Of a stretch of 64,000 nt of DNA, positions 24,360-36,447 are shown piece by piece. The DNA is from Malurus cyaneus samueli (taxonomy: Eukaryota; Chordata; Aves; Passeriformes; Maluridae): positions 50,545,792 to 50,609,791 of the forward strand of contig CM019216.1 of NCBI GenBank assembly GCA_009741485.1, read 5' to 3'. The position numbers and the translations under genes were made by a program. A model generated the notes under the pieces. That model searched no databases, was not told the origin of the DNA, and worked only from the letters and a program-made list of their open reading frames with translations. Position 1 is the stretch's first letter. Each line of letters opens with the position of its first letter.

Positions 24360-24378
24360 AGGGGCCCTGCCTCTAGCC
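24354..24378 (+). promoter_or_regulatory. Hairpin enclosing the Gag-Pol UAG (possible readthrough signal)
   Basis: GGCTAGAGG and CCTCTAGCC form a perfect 9-bp stem around a 7-nt loop (GGCCCTG). The UAG that ends the Gag frame (24357-24359) lies inside the 5' arm. The protease-RT frame is the same frame and is open immediately after it. In gammaretroviruses an in-frame UAG with downstream RNA structure gives Gag-Pol by readthrough. Whether that applies here is inference; a point nonsense mutation in a once-continuous frame is the alternative. Confidence 0.45.
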
Positions 24379-25502
24379 AGGTTAGAGCCAGGGAAAACCG
24401 TGTTTTTTGGACTGTGTGGATTCGGTGGCCTGGCACAGCAGAACCACAAAAGTATGATGCTTTAGTTGACACAGGCGCGCAGTGCACGTTAATTCCATCA
24501 CAACATGTAGGAGCAAAACCTGTTTCTATTGCTGGTGTCACAGGAGGATCGCAAGACTTGACTCTGGTGGATGCAGAGGTGAGCCTAACGGGGAGAGAGT
24601 GGAAAAAACATCCTATTGTGACTGGTCCAGAGGCCCCATGTATACTGGGAATAGACTTTCTCCGAAATGGGTATTTCAAAGACCCAAAGGGACTCAAGTG
24701 GGCTTTCGGAATAGCTACTATAGAGACAGAGGACATTAGGCAACTGAACACTTTGCCTGGATTATCAGAGAATCCGTCTGCAGTTGGGCTCCTGAAGGTG
24801 GAAGAGCAGCGAGTACCAATTGCCACCTCAACTGTGCACCGCCGGCAGTACCGGACGAATCGAGATGCCGTGATCCCCATCCAGAAGTTGATCCGAGAGC
24901 TGGAGAGCCAAGGGGTGGTCAGCAAGGCCCATTCACCCTTCAACAGCCCCATCTGGCCTGTGCGCAAGTCTGATGGAGAGTGGAGATTAACTGTGGACTA
25001 TCGAGCCTTGAATGAAGTAACGCCAGCTTTGAGTGCTGCTGTGCCAGACATGTTGGAGCTCCAGTACGAGCTGGAGTCCAAAGCTGCGAAGTGGTACGCC
25101 ACCATTGACATCGCTAATGCCTTCTTCTCCATTCCTCTGGCAGCAGAGTGCAGGCCTCAGTTTGCTTTCACCTGGAGGGGTGTGCAGTACACCTGGAACC
25201 GGCTGCCCCAAGGGTGGAAGCACAGCCCCACCATCTGCCATGGGTTGATCCAGGCTGCGCTGGAAAAGGGTGAGGCTCCAGAACATCTTCAGTATATTGA
25301 TGATATCATTGTGTGGGGGAACACAGCAGCAGAAGTGTTTCAGAAAGGAGAGAGAATCATCCAAATTCTCCTGGAAGCTGGTTTTGCCATCAAGAAGAAC
25401 AAAGTGAAGGGACCTGCCCGAGAGATCCAGTTCCTGGGAGTAAAGTGGCAAGATGGACGACGTCAGATTCCCACTGAAGTCATTAATAAGATTACAGCCA
25501 TG
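24360..25502 (+). pseudogene. ERVL-type protease and partial reverse transcriptase (C-terminally truncated)
   Basis: About 381 codons in the same frame as the Gag fragment. An aspartic protease comes first, with the active-site motif DTGAQCTLIP at about 24468 and ILGIDFL further on. Reverse transcriptase fingers and palm follow: WRLTVDYRALN, YATIDIANAFFSIPL, LPQGWKHSPTICHGLI, the catalytic YIDD at 25293-25304, and FLGVKW. No stop or frameshift interrupts it. The sequence stops shortly after the palm, so the RT thumb and connection, RNase H and integrase are missing. The frame then runs through a PBS stub into LTR sequence and ends at 25577. The motif set fits class III (ERVL/spuma-like) avian elements. 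It cannot be a functional polymerase. Confidence 0.85.
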
Positions 25503-25511
25503 TCTCCACCA
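25503..25511 (-). promoter_or_regulatory. Primer-binding-site stub
   Basis: On the minus strand TGGTGGAGA follows the right LTR after the same two-base spacer (TT) seen at the complete site. After nine bases the sequence switches into inverted RT sequence. The tRNA-Ala site is therefore cut in half, and this marks the right junction of the inverted insert. Confidence 0.75.
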
Positions 25512-25513
25512 AA

Positions 25514-26791
25514 TGTCGTGGGTTTAACGCCTGAAATTCACTTTCCCGGCCAACGCACCAGAAATGTCGTGGTTTAAACTGTGCCACGACGTTCCCTCCT
25601 TCCCCCCCCACTGGAGAGGAGAAGGAGAGCGGAAACCCAATTAACACGAAATTAGGCTTTGAGATAAACATAATTGGAAGAAAGATACCTATGTACTCCA
25701 CAAAGAGTCAGACAGGCTATATAACTTAAGTTGCAAGATAGATTATTACTACACACTACTAAGACTGGCACTGGGTGAAAACAAAGATAGGGTTTACAAA
25801 GAGAAGAAAAATAAAATGGACTTTTAAGACACTGTTACACTTTCCCAGGGACCCATCTCTTCTTCCAAGTCCCCCCATCTCCACCCCTCCCATGTTGTCC
25901 CTCACACACAGGGGGCGGAGAGAATGAAAGTCTAACACAGATCAAAACACTCAGCTGTTGTCCAAGCGTTGTAGGAAACAACATTCTTACAGCTCCAGCT
26001 GTGGGATGTGTCCTTTCTGAGAACAGTCAGTGTAAAACTGCTAATAGCAGAAAGGAACTTCTTTACCTCACAGGAGAAAAGAAAAGAAATGTCCTTCATA
26101 GCCCATGTTGTTTTTTTTCAGCGACGTGAGTCCGATTATCACAAACCTCCTGGCAGAAACACCAATACAGCTTCTTCTACATCAAAACTTCGTGGGGGGG
26201 CAGCAAACCTCTTCTCTATTTCTTGGCTTCATAATCAAAACAGTCCAGTCCTCAAAAGGCCAGGGTTTTTTCCTCTCACAGCAAGGTCGCTTTACTTCTC
26301 TATACAGGTCTCTCTCAATATGATGGAAATTCCTTTTCAAGAACAACTATTCTCTCCAGCTTGTCCGAGAACCACAGCAAGGGCACAGCTCTCCTTAATG
26401 TTCTATGATCTTTAGATGTCTCCATTTTCTTCTTACATCTCCTCACCCTCCTGCTCTGTTTTTCCAGTGCAAGATACTAAAACTACATGCTATCAAACCT
26501 AATGCGCGGCCGCAAACTATCTTGTTATGAATTCTTTCTTAAATACTACAAAATACGTCATCACAGAGGTGTAACTATCCTGTGTAATTGGCCCAGGCCT
26601 GATGGTCAGCCTGTCCATCAACCTCAGAACCAATGATGGGTTGGCTCTGAAACACAGGAGGGGGGCAGGACTCTCTTTGCTGGAGAAGAAGAAGAAGGAG
26701 ACACCCCTAGGACTTCTCACAGCAGCCATCTTTGTGGTTTCTTGATCCCCATCCCCCACCACCAAAAATTGGACCAAGCAAAACCATGACA
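25514..26791 (-). repeat. 5' LTR of the composite element (1278 bp)
   Basis: The right-hand copy of the LTR pair, TGTCATGG to CCACGACA on the minus strand. It is one base longer overall than the left copy, with many offsetting one-base indels. It would drive transcription leftward, antisense to the Gag-Pol fragment. Confidence 0.92.
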
Positions 26792-26796
26792 ACTAT
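26792..26796. repeat. Target-site duplication ACTAT (right)
   Basis: Exact copy of 22033-22037, directly after the LTR terminus. Confidence 0.9.
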
Positions 26797-29700
26797 CTAC
26801 AGTACTGCTGGAAAAATAAGCTGTCCTGATTCAACACAAGTACCAAGTTCTCTCTATTACAGATGTGCAATTTGAAAGGAAGAAAAGAGAGTTAATTTCA
26901 CTGTGTTTTAATAGTAATGCATATAAGACTCCATTCTTGCTATCACTGGCAACAGTTCACAAGGGCTGAAATAATAGACTTAGCTGTAAATGCCTTCTTT
27001 CTTATTTAGAAAGCCTTCTGGAAATGAAAGGCCTGTAAAATCAAAACTTTCTAACATTATCCTTTAAGAGAATTGTATCAAATTAAAATACCATGTTACT
27101 GGATAGTGAGAACAGAAAAAAATCAAGTAAAGGTTAAAAATTCATGAATCACAGAAATGGAATCTCATGTACCACAAAGAAAGCAATCAGACTGAAGATG
27201 TTCAGTATGACAAAGACACTGCTTCAGAAGACTAAAGAAAAAAATAATTTCATCTTGTAAGTGATATCATGCTGATTTTCTTTTCGCCCCCAAAGTACAA
27301 ATTTCTCACCAGGGCCATCAATACTGTTGGTCACTGTTTGCTGGCTTAGCAAGGGACTCCAGCTCCTGTCACTGGGCAATACAGAGAACTTGGACAATGT
27401 AGCCTGGCACTGCATTTCCACAGCAGCCTAAAGTGGAGTCATGATCCAGCTCTCTTCTGTGCAACATCTGTGTGATCACACTATCAGCAGTGCAGGTTAA
27501 GCTGAAAACATCAAGTCTTTCACAAGGGTTTTGGATGGATCAGCACCTTTAACCAACTCCCTGGCCAATTGTGTGAAAACAGATGGTGGAATCATATCTC
27601 TAGATTCATCAAGGTGATCCTTGTTTCAATGCGTTGTAACAGTGAAGATTTCTATCTTAATGGAGCATTGGTTTATAAAGCTAGGCCAGAAACTCAAACT
27701 GTGAGTAGAAACTATTTCACCTGCAAAAACACCTGGGAGATGTACCTCTCTCCTTCCCCTCAAATAATTTTGCTTGAATTATACCAACTCTGATTCTTGA
27801 ATGGTTACTCTTCAAGCTTTTCTGGTAAATAAGACTAGTAAGATGTGGAATACTCATAAAAACAAGGCTGATCCACAAATTGCTGAGAAGGATGGATACA
27901 AGGTTCTGTTATTTGCTTGCTGCACTCTGGATTTAGAGCCACAAACCAGTTCAGAGAGCCAAACCAGCAGTCAGCTGTAGTGACCTTACAAAAAATGGTT
28001 AATGCTAACTGAAAATAACAACTTACCAAGTCTCTTCTGATGGAAAATGCTAGGTGACATTTTATAAGTGGTTCAGTTGGCAGATCCTCAAAAGTGCTAA
28101 TGTTTGACAAAGCTGTTTTTTGTTGCCCCCAAGGGATGGATACAGAAACTTCTTTTGGCTTGGGCAGCATCTAGAAAGTGATGTATATCCTTAACTGAGT
28201 CTGTAGCTGAACTATGACATAGTTCATATGGAACCATGTGGAACCATGTGGATACATGGCATTTACATGTTTTTCCCATGAGCAAGACACCGAATTCTTT
28301 TAGGAATCAATGAGTTGTGGAGTGGAGCACCACTGCTAAGCAGTGCCTGCTGTCACCCAAAGCTTCTGGATTGCTGTTTTAGCAGATTGAGAACTGCTGA
28401 ATCATATGTCACCAACCACTGACAGTACTCCTCCACTTTATTCATCACACAAATATGAGTATGATGATGAATAAATAAGTTTTAGCACATTTCACAATGC
28501 ACATTTTTTGGTTTGTACTATTCATTAAATAATGACTGTCAGTCAAATCTGCTCCAGTCAGTCACAGATTTTTGTATTAAGGAATTATGTTGGCATATGA
28601 AGACAGGTAAGGAGGGTGTAATGGAGCTAGATGGTAAAAACAAAACAGGCTGTCTCATAGACCTATTTTATACACTAGAAGCATGTTTAACAGTTTAACT
28701 GTTAATTTGGCACCCTTTGGTTCAAACTCATTATATACAAGTTGTTCTCAAGGATGAACTAAGTAATGCAGTATTCAAAATAGATGTCCCCATAGGGTAA
28801 ACGCACTTTTTTAGTTTATTGATATGTAGGACATGCACAGCCCATTTCTTGCAACATTACCACACAAAACCAATCATTTCTGCCCACTGCCTATGTGCTG
28901 CTGTCTCCTCATCATATCCAGATGAAAAAGTCATGTAGCCGCTCCATATCTGATACAGAGTGTTAGCTGAAATTATGAAGGGAAAGATAATCAGTAATCT
29001 TCACCTATGCAATGGGGATAGGAAACTGGAAAGTTTGAATATCTGCAAGTTCCTACTTTCCTGGGATAGTAAAACCATGGCATAAGTAAAAGGATTCACA
29101 AGCCCACTTGGAACTGCTTACTCCTGCTTTTTCAGCTGTGAAAATTTATGACGCCATGAAGAAAGCTCTACCCCAAAGGACCTATACATGTATAAGCATT
29201 TGTTCTAGTAACAAGGGTGTAAATTTTCTGGTCTAAGGATCTACTGAGATTGTATCTTTAGACAGTACTGTATCAGTTAGTGGGCCTACATTCTAGTTGA
29301 TTGTTGTAATCTGTGCTTTTCAGGACTTCTGAATTTTCTGTGTGAAGAGGACCGTCCAAGTTTTACTGTGGGCAGCCCCAGAGCCTCTTGGTTAACACAG
29401 CGAACACACAAAACTGCTCTCAGATCCCTGCCTCAGATTAGGCAGAGCAGAGATTTGGGATCATGCCTTAAACATTCAGACTGCCAACCATTACAATGTG
29501 GGGTGGGATTTTTGTTTGGAGGGAAGGACATATCAGTAGTGATGTGTGAGAAAAGGACTAATCTCAGCTTAAACACCTCCCTCAGGACAGGGGCCAGAGG
29601 GAGGTTCTCAAGGGCAGGCAAACACCTTTCTAGAGGCTGAAGATGGGAAGATACTGTGCACCAAACCAGCCACATCATGGTTGTGCCCTGCTTGTATAGT

Positions 29701-32700
29701 CCATTAATGAAATTAAACTTCTTTTCCATAACAGCTAAAAGAAATCAGCTTTGTGATTCAATCTAAGCAGTTACAATAGATGTGGGAAAATGTAAGGGTT
29801 CATCAATTTAGGTTTGTTTCACTCATTCTGTGGCTCCTAAGCCTACACATTTTATAAATAAATCTTCTCTGACTGTAGGTCTTGTTTACATTGCCGGCAG
29901 TCAAACTGAAGCAGTACAACACCAAAAAAGGTGAGAAATCCTTCTGCAGGTGTCTAAAGTAGAGTGTTATCATTTCACTGTTAAAACAACAATAATTTTA
30001 AGCAAATGAGCTATATACACTGGAAGTTATTTGTATTTAGTTATACACAGCTGAACACGAGAAAACATGCTTTGGTGTCCATGGTTCATCAGTCAGGGTG
30101 TGGCAGAGTAGTAGAGATAAGACTCGGTCAGGCATGAGAAATACGACACTGATTATGTCGATGATTATGACAAAATTCATTGCTGCTACAGTAGCTAAAT
30201 ACTGCCAATGCAGTAAATAATGCAAGCAAGCCTAAAGTATTATAACCAAACCAGGTTCAGTAGAAACACACAGGGTTACAGGCTTTGTGCTTACAGAATG
30301 TGCAATTGCAAAGCATCAAAGTATCTGTGGAGCTGCTTTAGGATTTTATCTCCTTGACTTAGCGTTTTTACTCACTTGGTAAGAAGCTGGCTTAAAATAT
30401 CTACTGAACTAGTGACCAGCTTAAATAAGGATGTAGACAAACAGGCATTTTTGTAAGAGCTGCCCTGATGTGAAGCGTGATCTCCAGGTACTTACTGTTT
30501 CTCAGCTGGAAAGCTGTCAAACCTAAATTGTTTGTGTACTCCTGTACACCAGTTTAGCTACACAGTAGGCAACCACTGGCCCTGCAGGCAGGATGCCTTC
30601 AATCACCATGGCTCTTCCTCACAATTAACCTGACTGAAACTTCAGATGTTGAGTGAGTCAATCTTTGCCACTGTTAGAAATTCACTGATCTCTGTATTTG
30701 TAGCACTTCCTAAAAATCAATTTGATAGGAATATTTAGCAAGTGCCAAATGAGGGAAAAGAGGATTTCCTGCATGTTAGACTTGCCTCTGGGATCCTCCA
30801 GATATTTAATTTCATCTATGATCCCAGACTCCTGGACAATATCTGATACTGTGGCTTCTCTGTTCTTCTGAGGGTGATATTGCTGCTGCTGCTGTTCACT
30901 CATGTTCAGTCTTCTGAAAACTGAGTGTTCATCACACCCACATTCAGTGCAGAACAGACTCAGTCTATAGTCTTGGCATGAGTTCCATGGGGTTCCATTT
31001 ACATGTTTGCAGAGGAAATGGCTGGGGCAGTCACTCAGGAAGTCAGGGCTTCAGCCACATCTCACTGCAGCTTGGCAGCTGGTCAATCCCTGGTCTCAAA
31101 CAGAGAGAATATTTCCATGGCCACTTTAATACAAAGCCACGACTGAAATCCTCCTACAGCATTTACCTTAAGTTGTTGCACACTGGTGAGCAGACAGGTT
31201 TGATTTCCCTTTTGATGTGGATGAGACAGTCTTCAGCAATAGGTAAGGGGTGCAGGAGAAAATAAACATTACTAGGCAACCTGAATTATTTAAGTCTCTG
31301 GCATTTGGAATTCCTGACATTACTCTCGCATATCTTACCTTCCTTATAAGCACAGCCAGATGTTTCTTTTTTCATATCTTCTTGCCAAAATATATTTGGG
31401 AGTTCAGAATCATTAATAACATCCTCAGAATCTCTAGTCCTAGAATCTCTAGGCTGCTGCAGTGCTGGAGCTCAGGTGTCCTGTCAGAGCTCATGCAGGT
31501 CCAGTAGGACCTACACAAGGCTGTGTCTAGAGCACAGCACAGGACAAATTCTGTTTTTTTTTCCCCATTTGTCCTTCATGTTGCCTTGTCCTACATCAAC
31601 TAAGGGTTGTTTGTGATTTTAATTACCAGGGATACACAGATATTAAGATTAGGTGGCTGAATGTATCTTTACAGTACAGGTTTATGAGGTATCTAAACTC
31701 AGCTATGTCGCGAAGGGCTAAAAATAATCAATGGGGTCTGTTATTACCTGTATAATTAAAATTTAATCAAGGCAATCAAAGGGTAGCATAGTGACTACTA
31801 AATGAAATTTCAAATGCTATCATATAACAGTACTTGTATCATACTTATTCTATTATTTTAAGAAGTGCTTGTAGAAATATATGTTATCAAATATATAGCA
31901 AATTTTGTTTCAGATTTTTTTTTGTCTGCAAATCCAGTTTTACTGGGAAGAAATAATTAGCCATATTTCCAGTTTTTACTCTTAGGATCTCTTGACATTG
32001 GAGAATTACACCAAAGTTCTCCAAAGAGATTAACAGCTTTTCACCAATACTCCTATAATGCATAGGAAAGTGAATTAGGAAAGAAGCCACAGCTACTTCT
32101 TCATTACTTTAAAATACTGAGATATAAACTGGGTTAGTTTAAGAACTGATTCACAAACACCTGCTTGCTGTACAAATGGCAAATTTCAGAAAACACACTC
32201 CTGAATATCCCTCCAGCTGCTTCTGTGTGTGTGTCCAAAGTTGTTATACCATCTTATTTACAGTAGGAGTTTTTGGAAATAACTGGTTATTGTTCCCTAT
32301 TTGGAAGGATAAAATAAAAGAATAGTATTGTTGGTTTTGATTAAATCAAAGAGTGACTAAACTTTATAGAATTTTAGCACTGTAAAAAAGAGCACTCGTA
32401 GAACACTATTGGAGTTAACAGCCTGATTTGACATAAGCAAGTGGTAACAAAATAGGGGTTTTACTGCAGGTTTTATTGATAATAAATTCTTCCTAGCTAT
32501 TTTCCTCCAGTTCTGGTATTGTATGGTAGAAGGGTGTCCTTAAGTCTTTTGAAAGAGTCAACAATAATAAACTGCTGGGTTTCATGGACTTCCAAGCAAA
32601 AAACCCCAATGTTCTTGTACTTGTCTGTTGGATCCTCTCCTGCAGAAAATCAGGCCTTATTTTATAAATGTTGTTCAAAATACAGAGTGTGACTGTTCTG

Positions 32701-33958
32701 CTGACATTTTCCATGTCACTGACACATTCAATTAGCAAAAATATTTCCTATTCAGCTCATGTTGAAGCAAAGGATGAAGCCATGCTCTGCTGTGTCAGTC
32801 TCAGACAATGCTGTGTTAGGGAAGAGGGCAAAGGCCTGGAAGCATCATGTCAGCCCCTGAGCCACATGAAAATGATAGTTTGTACTTCATGAAGCGTTAC
32901 AGTCAGAAACCACTTTGGATCACACCTGAAACTTTGGACTCTATCGTGGTGACACTGAGGTGAAGCTGGGTGGTCTCCATGGGACAGATAAAGACCATGC
33001 CCACATTGCCGTGTTCAGCAAATCCCTGTGACTGTTAGTTAAGTGTGTAACACCTTCAAGAGGTGGTGAATTGATTCACCTTGGTGAGAAATCTTGACAG
33101 TTGTTCACAACATTTCAGTAGGGATAGATTTTCTCCCTTATTTTTATTGAAAAGTTCAACCCACGCTAAAACAATCTTCATCAGAACGAATCTAATATTT
33201 CAGTGGCATAAACAGTATCTGATGCCCTTATAATTACAGTACTGGTAAAGAAAGAGAGATCTAACTTCTAAAGTACAGATGCTTTAAATATTCCCAGAAC
33301 AGATCTTTCTTTGAAGTTATGCTGCTCCAATAAAATGAACCCTAACTGTTGCTTGAAAAAATGGAGGTAAGTTCTATAGTTTTATCAGCAGGGATAGCTA
33401 AAGCTCTCATTTTAGTTATACTCATTCTTAACATATATGGGAGTCATGGAGATTGGTCCAGCAGACTGGTAGAAGCAAATACTAACTAAGCCACGTGTTA
33501 ACTGCTAAAGCTTTGATGCAGGACTCTTGCCAGTTATTCTTTCATTGACTGGCATTTTCCTAATTACATGCAAAGTGATGCATTAATTGGTTTTGCTATA
33601 ATCTCAGTGGGCTCTCTTATTAATTAATTTATTTATATGCATACTGAGACATCAACTGCAGTCAAAACAATTTATTATTAGCACAGACTTCCTAATGCTC
33701 CTGGGGTTTTGCAGCCTCAGGTTACACCAGAAAATGTGATTCAGCTTTAGTCCAAGGATATCATATTTAATCAACTTTTTACAAAACTTTTTCAGTAATT
33801 CTATTTCTGGAAAAAATGTACACATGTAATGCTTACTCCCAAATATTCTGTATGTTAAAACCAGCAGAGGGATTCTATTTGAGTTAAAAAGAAAAAAAAA
33901 AAACAAAACAACCCTGACTTTGTAAAATCTATGAGTCTATTCCAGAAAATAGATGTGG
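26797..33958. other. AT-rich non-coding stretch
   Basis: About 7 kb in which I recognise no gene, RNA or transposon. Short tandem echoes occur, such as a doubled GGAACCATGT near 28230. The open frames at 29368-29729 and 30978-31507 have no recognisable motif. It is either intergenic or a 5' intron of SAMD3. Confidence 0.5.
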
Positions 33959-34060
33959 ATCATAGAGTCACAAAGCATTCACAGCTGGAAGGGACACATG
34001 AGGAACATCAAGTCCAAATACTGACTCCAAACAAGGCAACCTAAATGTTAAACCAGTGTT
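33959..34060 (-). repeat. CR1 LINE 3' fragment, degraded
   Basis: ATCATAGAGTCACAAAGCAT, then GCTGGAAGGGACACATGAGG, then CATCAAGTCCAA is the reverse complement of a CR1 3' end with many substitutions. Old copy. Confidence 0.75.
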
Positions 34061-35040
34061 GTACAAACGCTTTTTGGACATTGAAAGCTTGGGGACAAAA
34101 TAATTTCCCTAGAGGGCTTGTTTTAGTGCATGCAAAGAAGGCATTAAAATACAAAGATCTGAAACTTGGCAGGGTGGTAGTCTTGGTATTTAAGGCCATC
34201 CTTTTCTGCCTCAATAATAAAATGCCTTAAAAGTTATAAACTGCCTAAACTACTTATAAAATTTATTTTAGAATTAATTACTGGATTTAAAGCAAAAGTG
34301 GTCAGATGATAAGTTGTTTTAAGCCTTGATATTTCAGTTTGTATGCAATGTAATCTTTCACTCCAAACCCAGCTGATGTGAAGACTATGAAGGGTAGGTA
34401 AATGAAAAGCACCTACCTTCTTTCTTTTGTTTTTATAAAACATTTTGTTTTGCTGGTGGCCACCATAACTATATCACTTTTACAGTTACTTTACTACAAG
34501 ATGTTTCTAGATATACCACTTGTCATACAAGCTTTATGATCAGGTTTTGCTACCTGCATTTATTACAAAACTCTTGTTCAAATTCTCAAAAATTATTATA
34601 AAATACTAAGCAGTGAAGTTAACCTCTAGTCTTGTACCATGGAAGAAATTTCTACTGTTTAACATATTAGATTTAATATCTGTTTTGGAAAAATAGAGGA
34701 GGAAAGTTTATGAGAGTCTAAGTATTTGTTTATTTGTCTTTTTTTGTTTGTCAAGTCTCTTTGCTTGCAGTGAGTGCTGACTCTGCTCACATGTATGACC
34801 CGTGTCTGATCACCTGGTAAGAAAGTAGAGAGCTCTGTGAGCTTTGCCTGAAGGAACACAAACTCCACAGCACATCAAGCTCATACACACTCATGCTCAT
34901 TTGCACTGCCTGCTGTTTTGGCAGGCTGGCACCCTGACATGACTGGGTAGCTCATTCATGTGACCCCACAGTTCTGTGCACAACTAGATACAATCTCCTG
35001 ATGGAAAGTGCTCTCTGTAGTTGAAAGCACTCTAAATTTA

Positions 35041-35148
35041 ATAGAAACATCAAATCAGAGAATGATTTGGGCTGAAAGAGACATTAATCTAGTTTCAACT
35101 CCCTGACATTTGCAGCAATACTCTCTATTAGGTCAGGTTGCTTACTCT
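35041..35148 (-). repeat. CR1 LINE 3' fragment, degraded
   Basis: The series AATGATTTGGGCTGAAAGAG, ATCTAGTTTCAACTCCCTGA and TTAGGTCAGGTTGCT follows the order of a reversed CR1 3' end. Divergence is high, so this is an old insertion. Confidence 0.7.
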
Positions 35149-36421
35149 CAAGATGTATTTTACATGGAGCAATAAGCCACTTGCATTCTTGTCTTTTGGG
35201 AACTGAGGATTTGTTCTTTTCAACAGACTTAATAGCAATGGTCTTTACAAAACTCTCAATGGAGTGTTTGCTTTGCAGTCACATCTGCCCTGCAATGTGG
35301 GACCACTGGATAAAATTTAACGCAGTCTCTGAAGAACGAAAAGAGGAAAAGTAGCACCCTAGCTCTTTGTTTATTGGAAAAGAGTACTGAGATATGGAGT
35401 ATCCAGAATCAGCAGGGTAACATGGAGCCTGGTAACAGCCACCTAAAAACCAGAGTCTCCTTGTCACACAAAGATGCCTGAGAAGAATACAGACCAGACT
35501 TCTTCATCTGTCAGATTTCTGTGTACAGTGCAGACTTTAAATTATGATCATTATTATATTTGGAAAAACATCAAAACTTGACCCATGCTCTTTTAAAAGT
35601 GCATAGAAATTTATGGAGTACCTTGTAAAGCTCTGTGGAGTAATATGGTGGGGGGCCCTTTGGGTTTCACAGCACAAGAACTTTGTGTTTCAGCAGGACA
35701 CTGGATGGCTTTCTGTGTGGGTGTGGGTGGGTGGGTGTCTCTCACACAAAACCCAGACATTCCAACTAGTGCTCTTCTTATCAAAGGCCTAAGCATGCAC
35801 AAATAACGAGGCACTTGTTAAAGGTGACAGGCTTAGGTCATGGCACCTTCTAATTTCAAAAGTTGTAACTCTGTTCATGTCGATGTAAACTTCCTGCTGT
35901 CTGCAGGGGGTACAAAATGTAACTTTTGCACAGGAAAGTGCTCTGTTCAAGCTCCAGCAGCAGAGTTGCTATGTTTTCCATTTCAGAATAGCTAGTTGTG
36001 GTCTTTCAAACACGAAGAATGTCAAGTAGGAGAATTTTGGTGAATGATGTCAGTGTGTACCTCGAGGTGCTCCATTTAGAACTTTTGAAATAGGCATTTG
36101 TTCATCAGTGATGTCTCTTCTCACAAAAGGTATAAAACTGTGCTGCCAAATCCTTCTCCCTCCCACATTACTGCCTATCTTTTGTGATGATAAATGACTC
36201 TTATTGGGTATTCAGTATCTGGCCAATGACAGGAGCAGAGTGTAAAAAGGGGAATATTTAGTGAGCTACTAAAGGACTGCATAGCACAGAAATGCCTGAG
36301 AATTCTCAAGGCTGAGGACAAGGGCAACAGGAGGATGTTATTGGCAGTCTGCAATGTTCAAGGAGGCTGGGCAGAAAGGGTCACAGTTAGGGAATGAAGA
36401 AACGTGATGTTGTGCAAAGTG

Positions 36422-36447
36422 TGAATATTCCAAGAACATTCTGGAAA
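36422..36447. promoter_or_regulatory. Heat-shock-element-like cluster
   Basis: Five NGAAN/NTTCN units occur in 26 bp: TGAAT, ATTCC, one extra base, then AGAAC, ATTCT and GGAAA. The last three form a perfect three-unit HSF1 site, and another GGAAT follows 5 bp later. No promoter or gene is recognised beside it, so any role is unproven. Confidence 0.4.

Larger units (their letters stand above)
22038..26791 (-). mobile_element. Composite minus-strand LTR element carrying an antisense Gag-Pol fragment
   Basis: A 4.75-kb insertion with two near-identical LTRs, bordered by ACTAT duplications. Orientation is fixed as minus by three signals: the polypurine tract beside the left LTR (23315-23326), the primer binding site matching tRNA-Ala at 23598-23615 next to an LTR tail, and the LTR 3' end GGTTAACCCACGACA, which resembles other avian ERV LTR ends. 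Read 5' to 3' on the minus strand the order is: LTR, a PBS stub, an inverted Gag-Pro-RT piece, a second 59-bp LTR tail, a complete PBS, about 270 bp of non-coding leader, the PPT, and the LTR. The coding piece is therefore antisense to the LTR promoter. Without it the element is a very short non-autonomous LTR retrotransposon. The inverted insert is probably a template-switch product. Confidence 0.85.
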
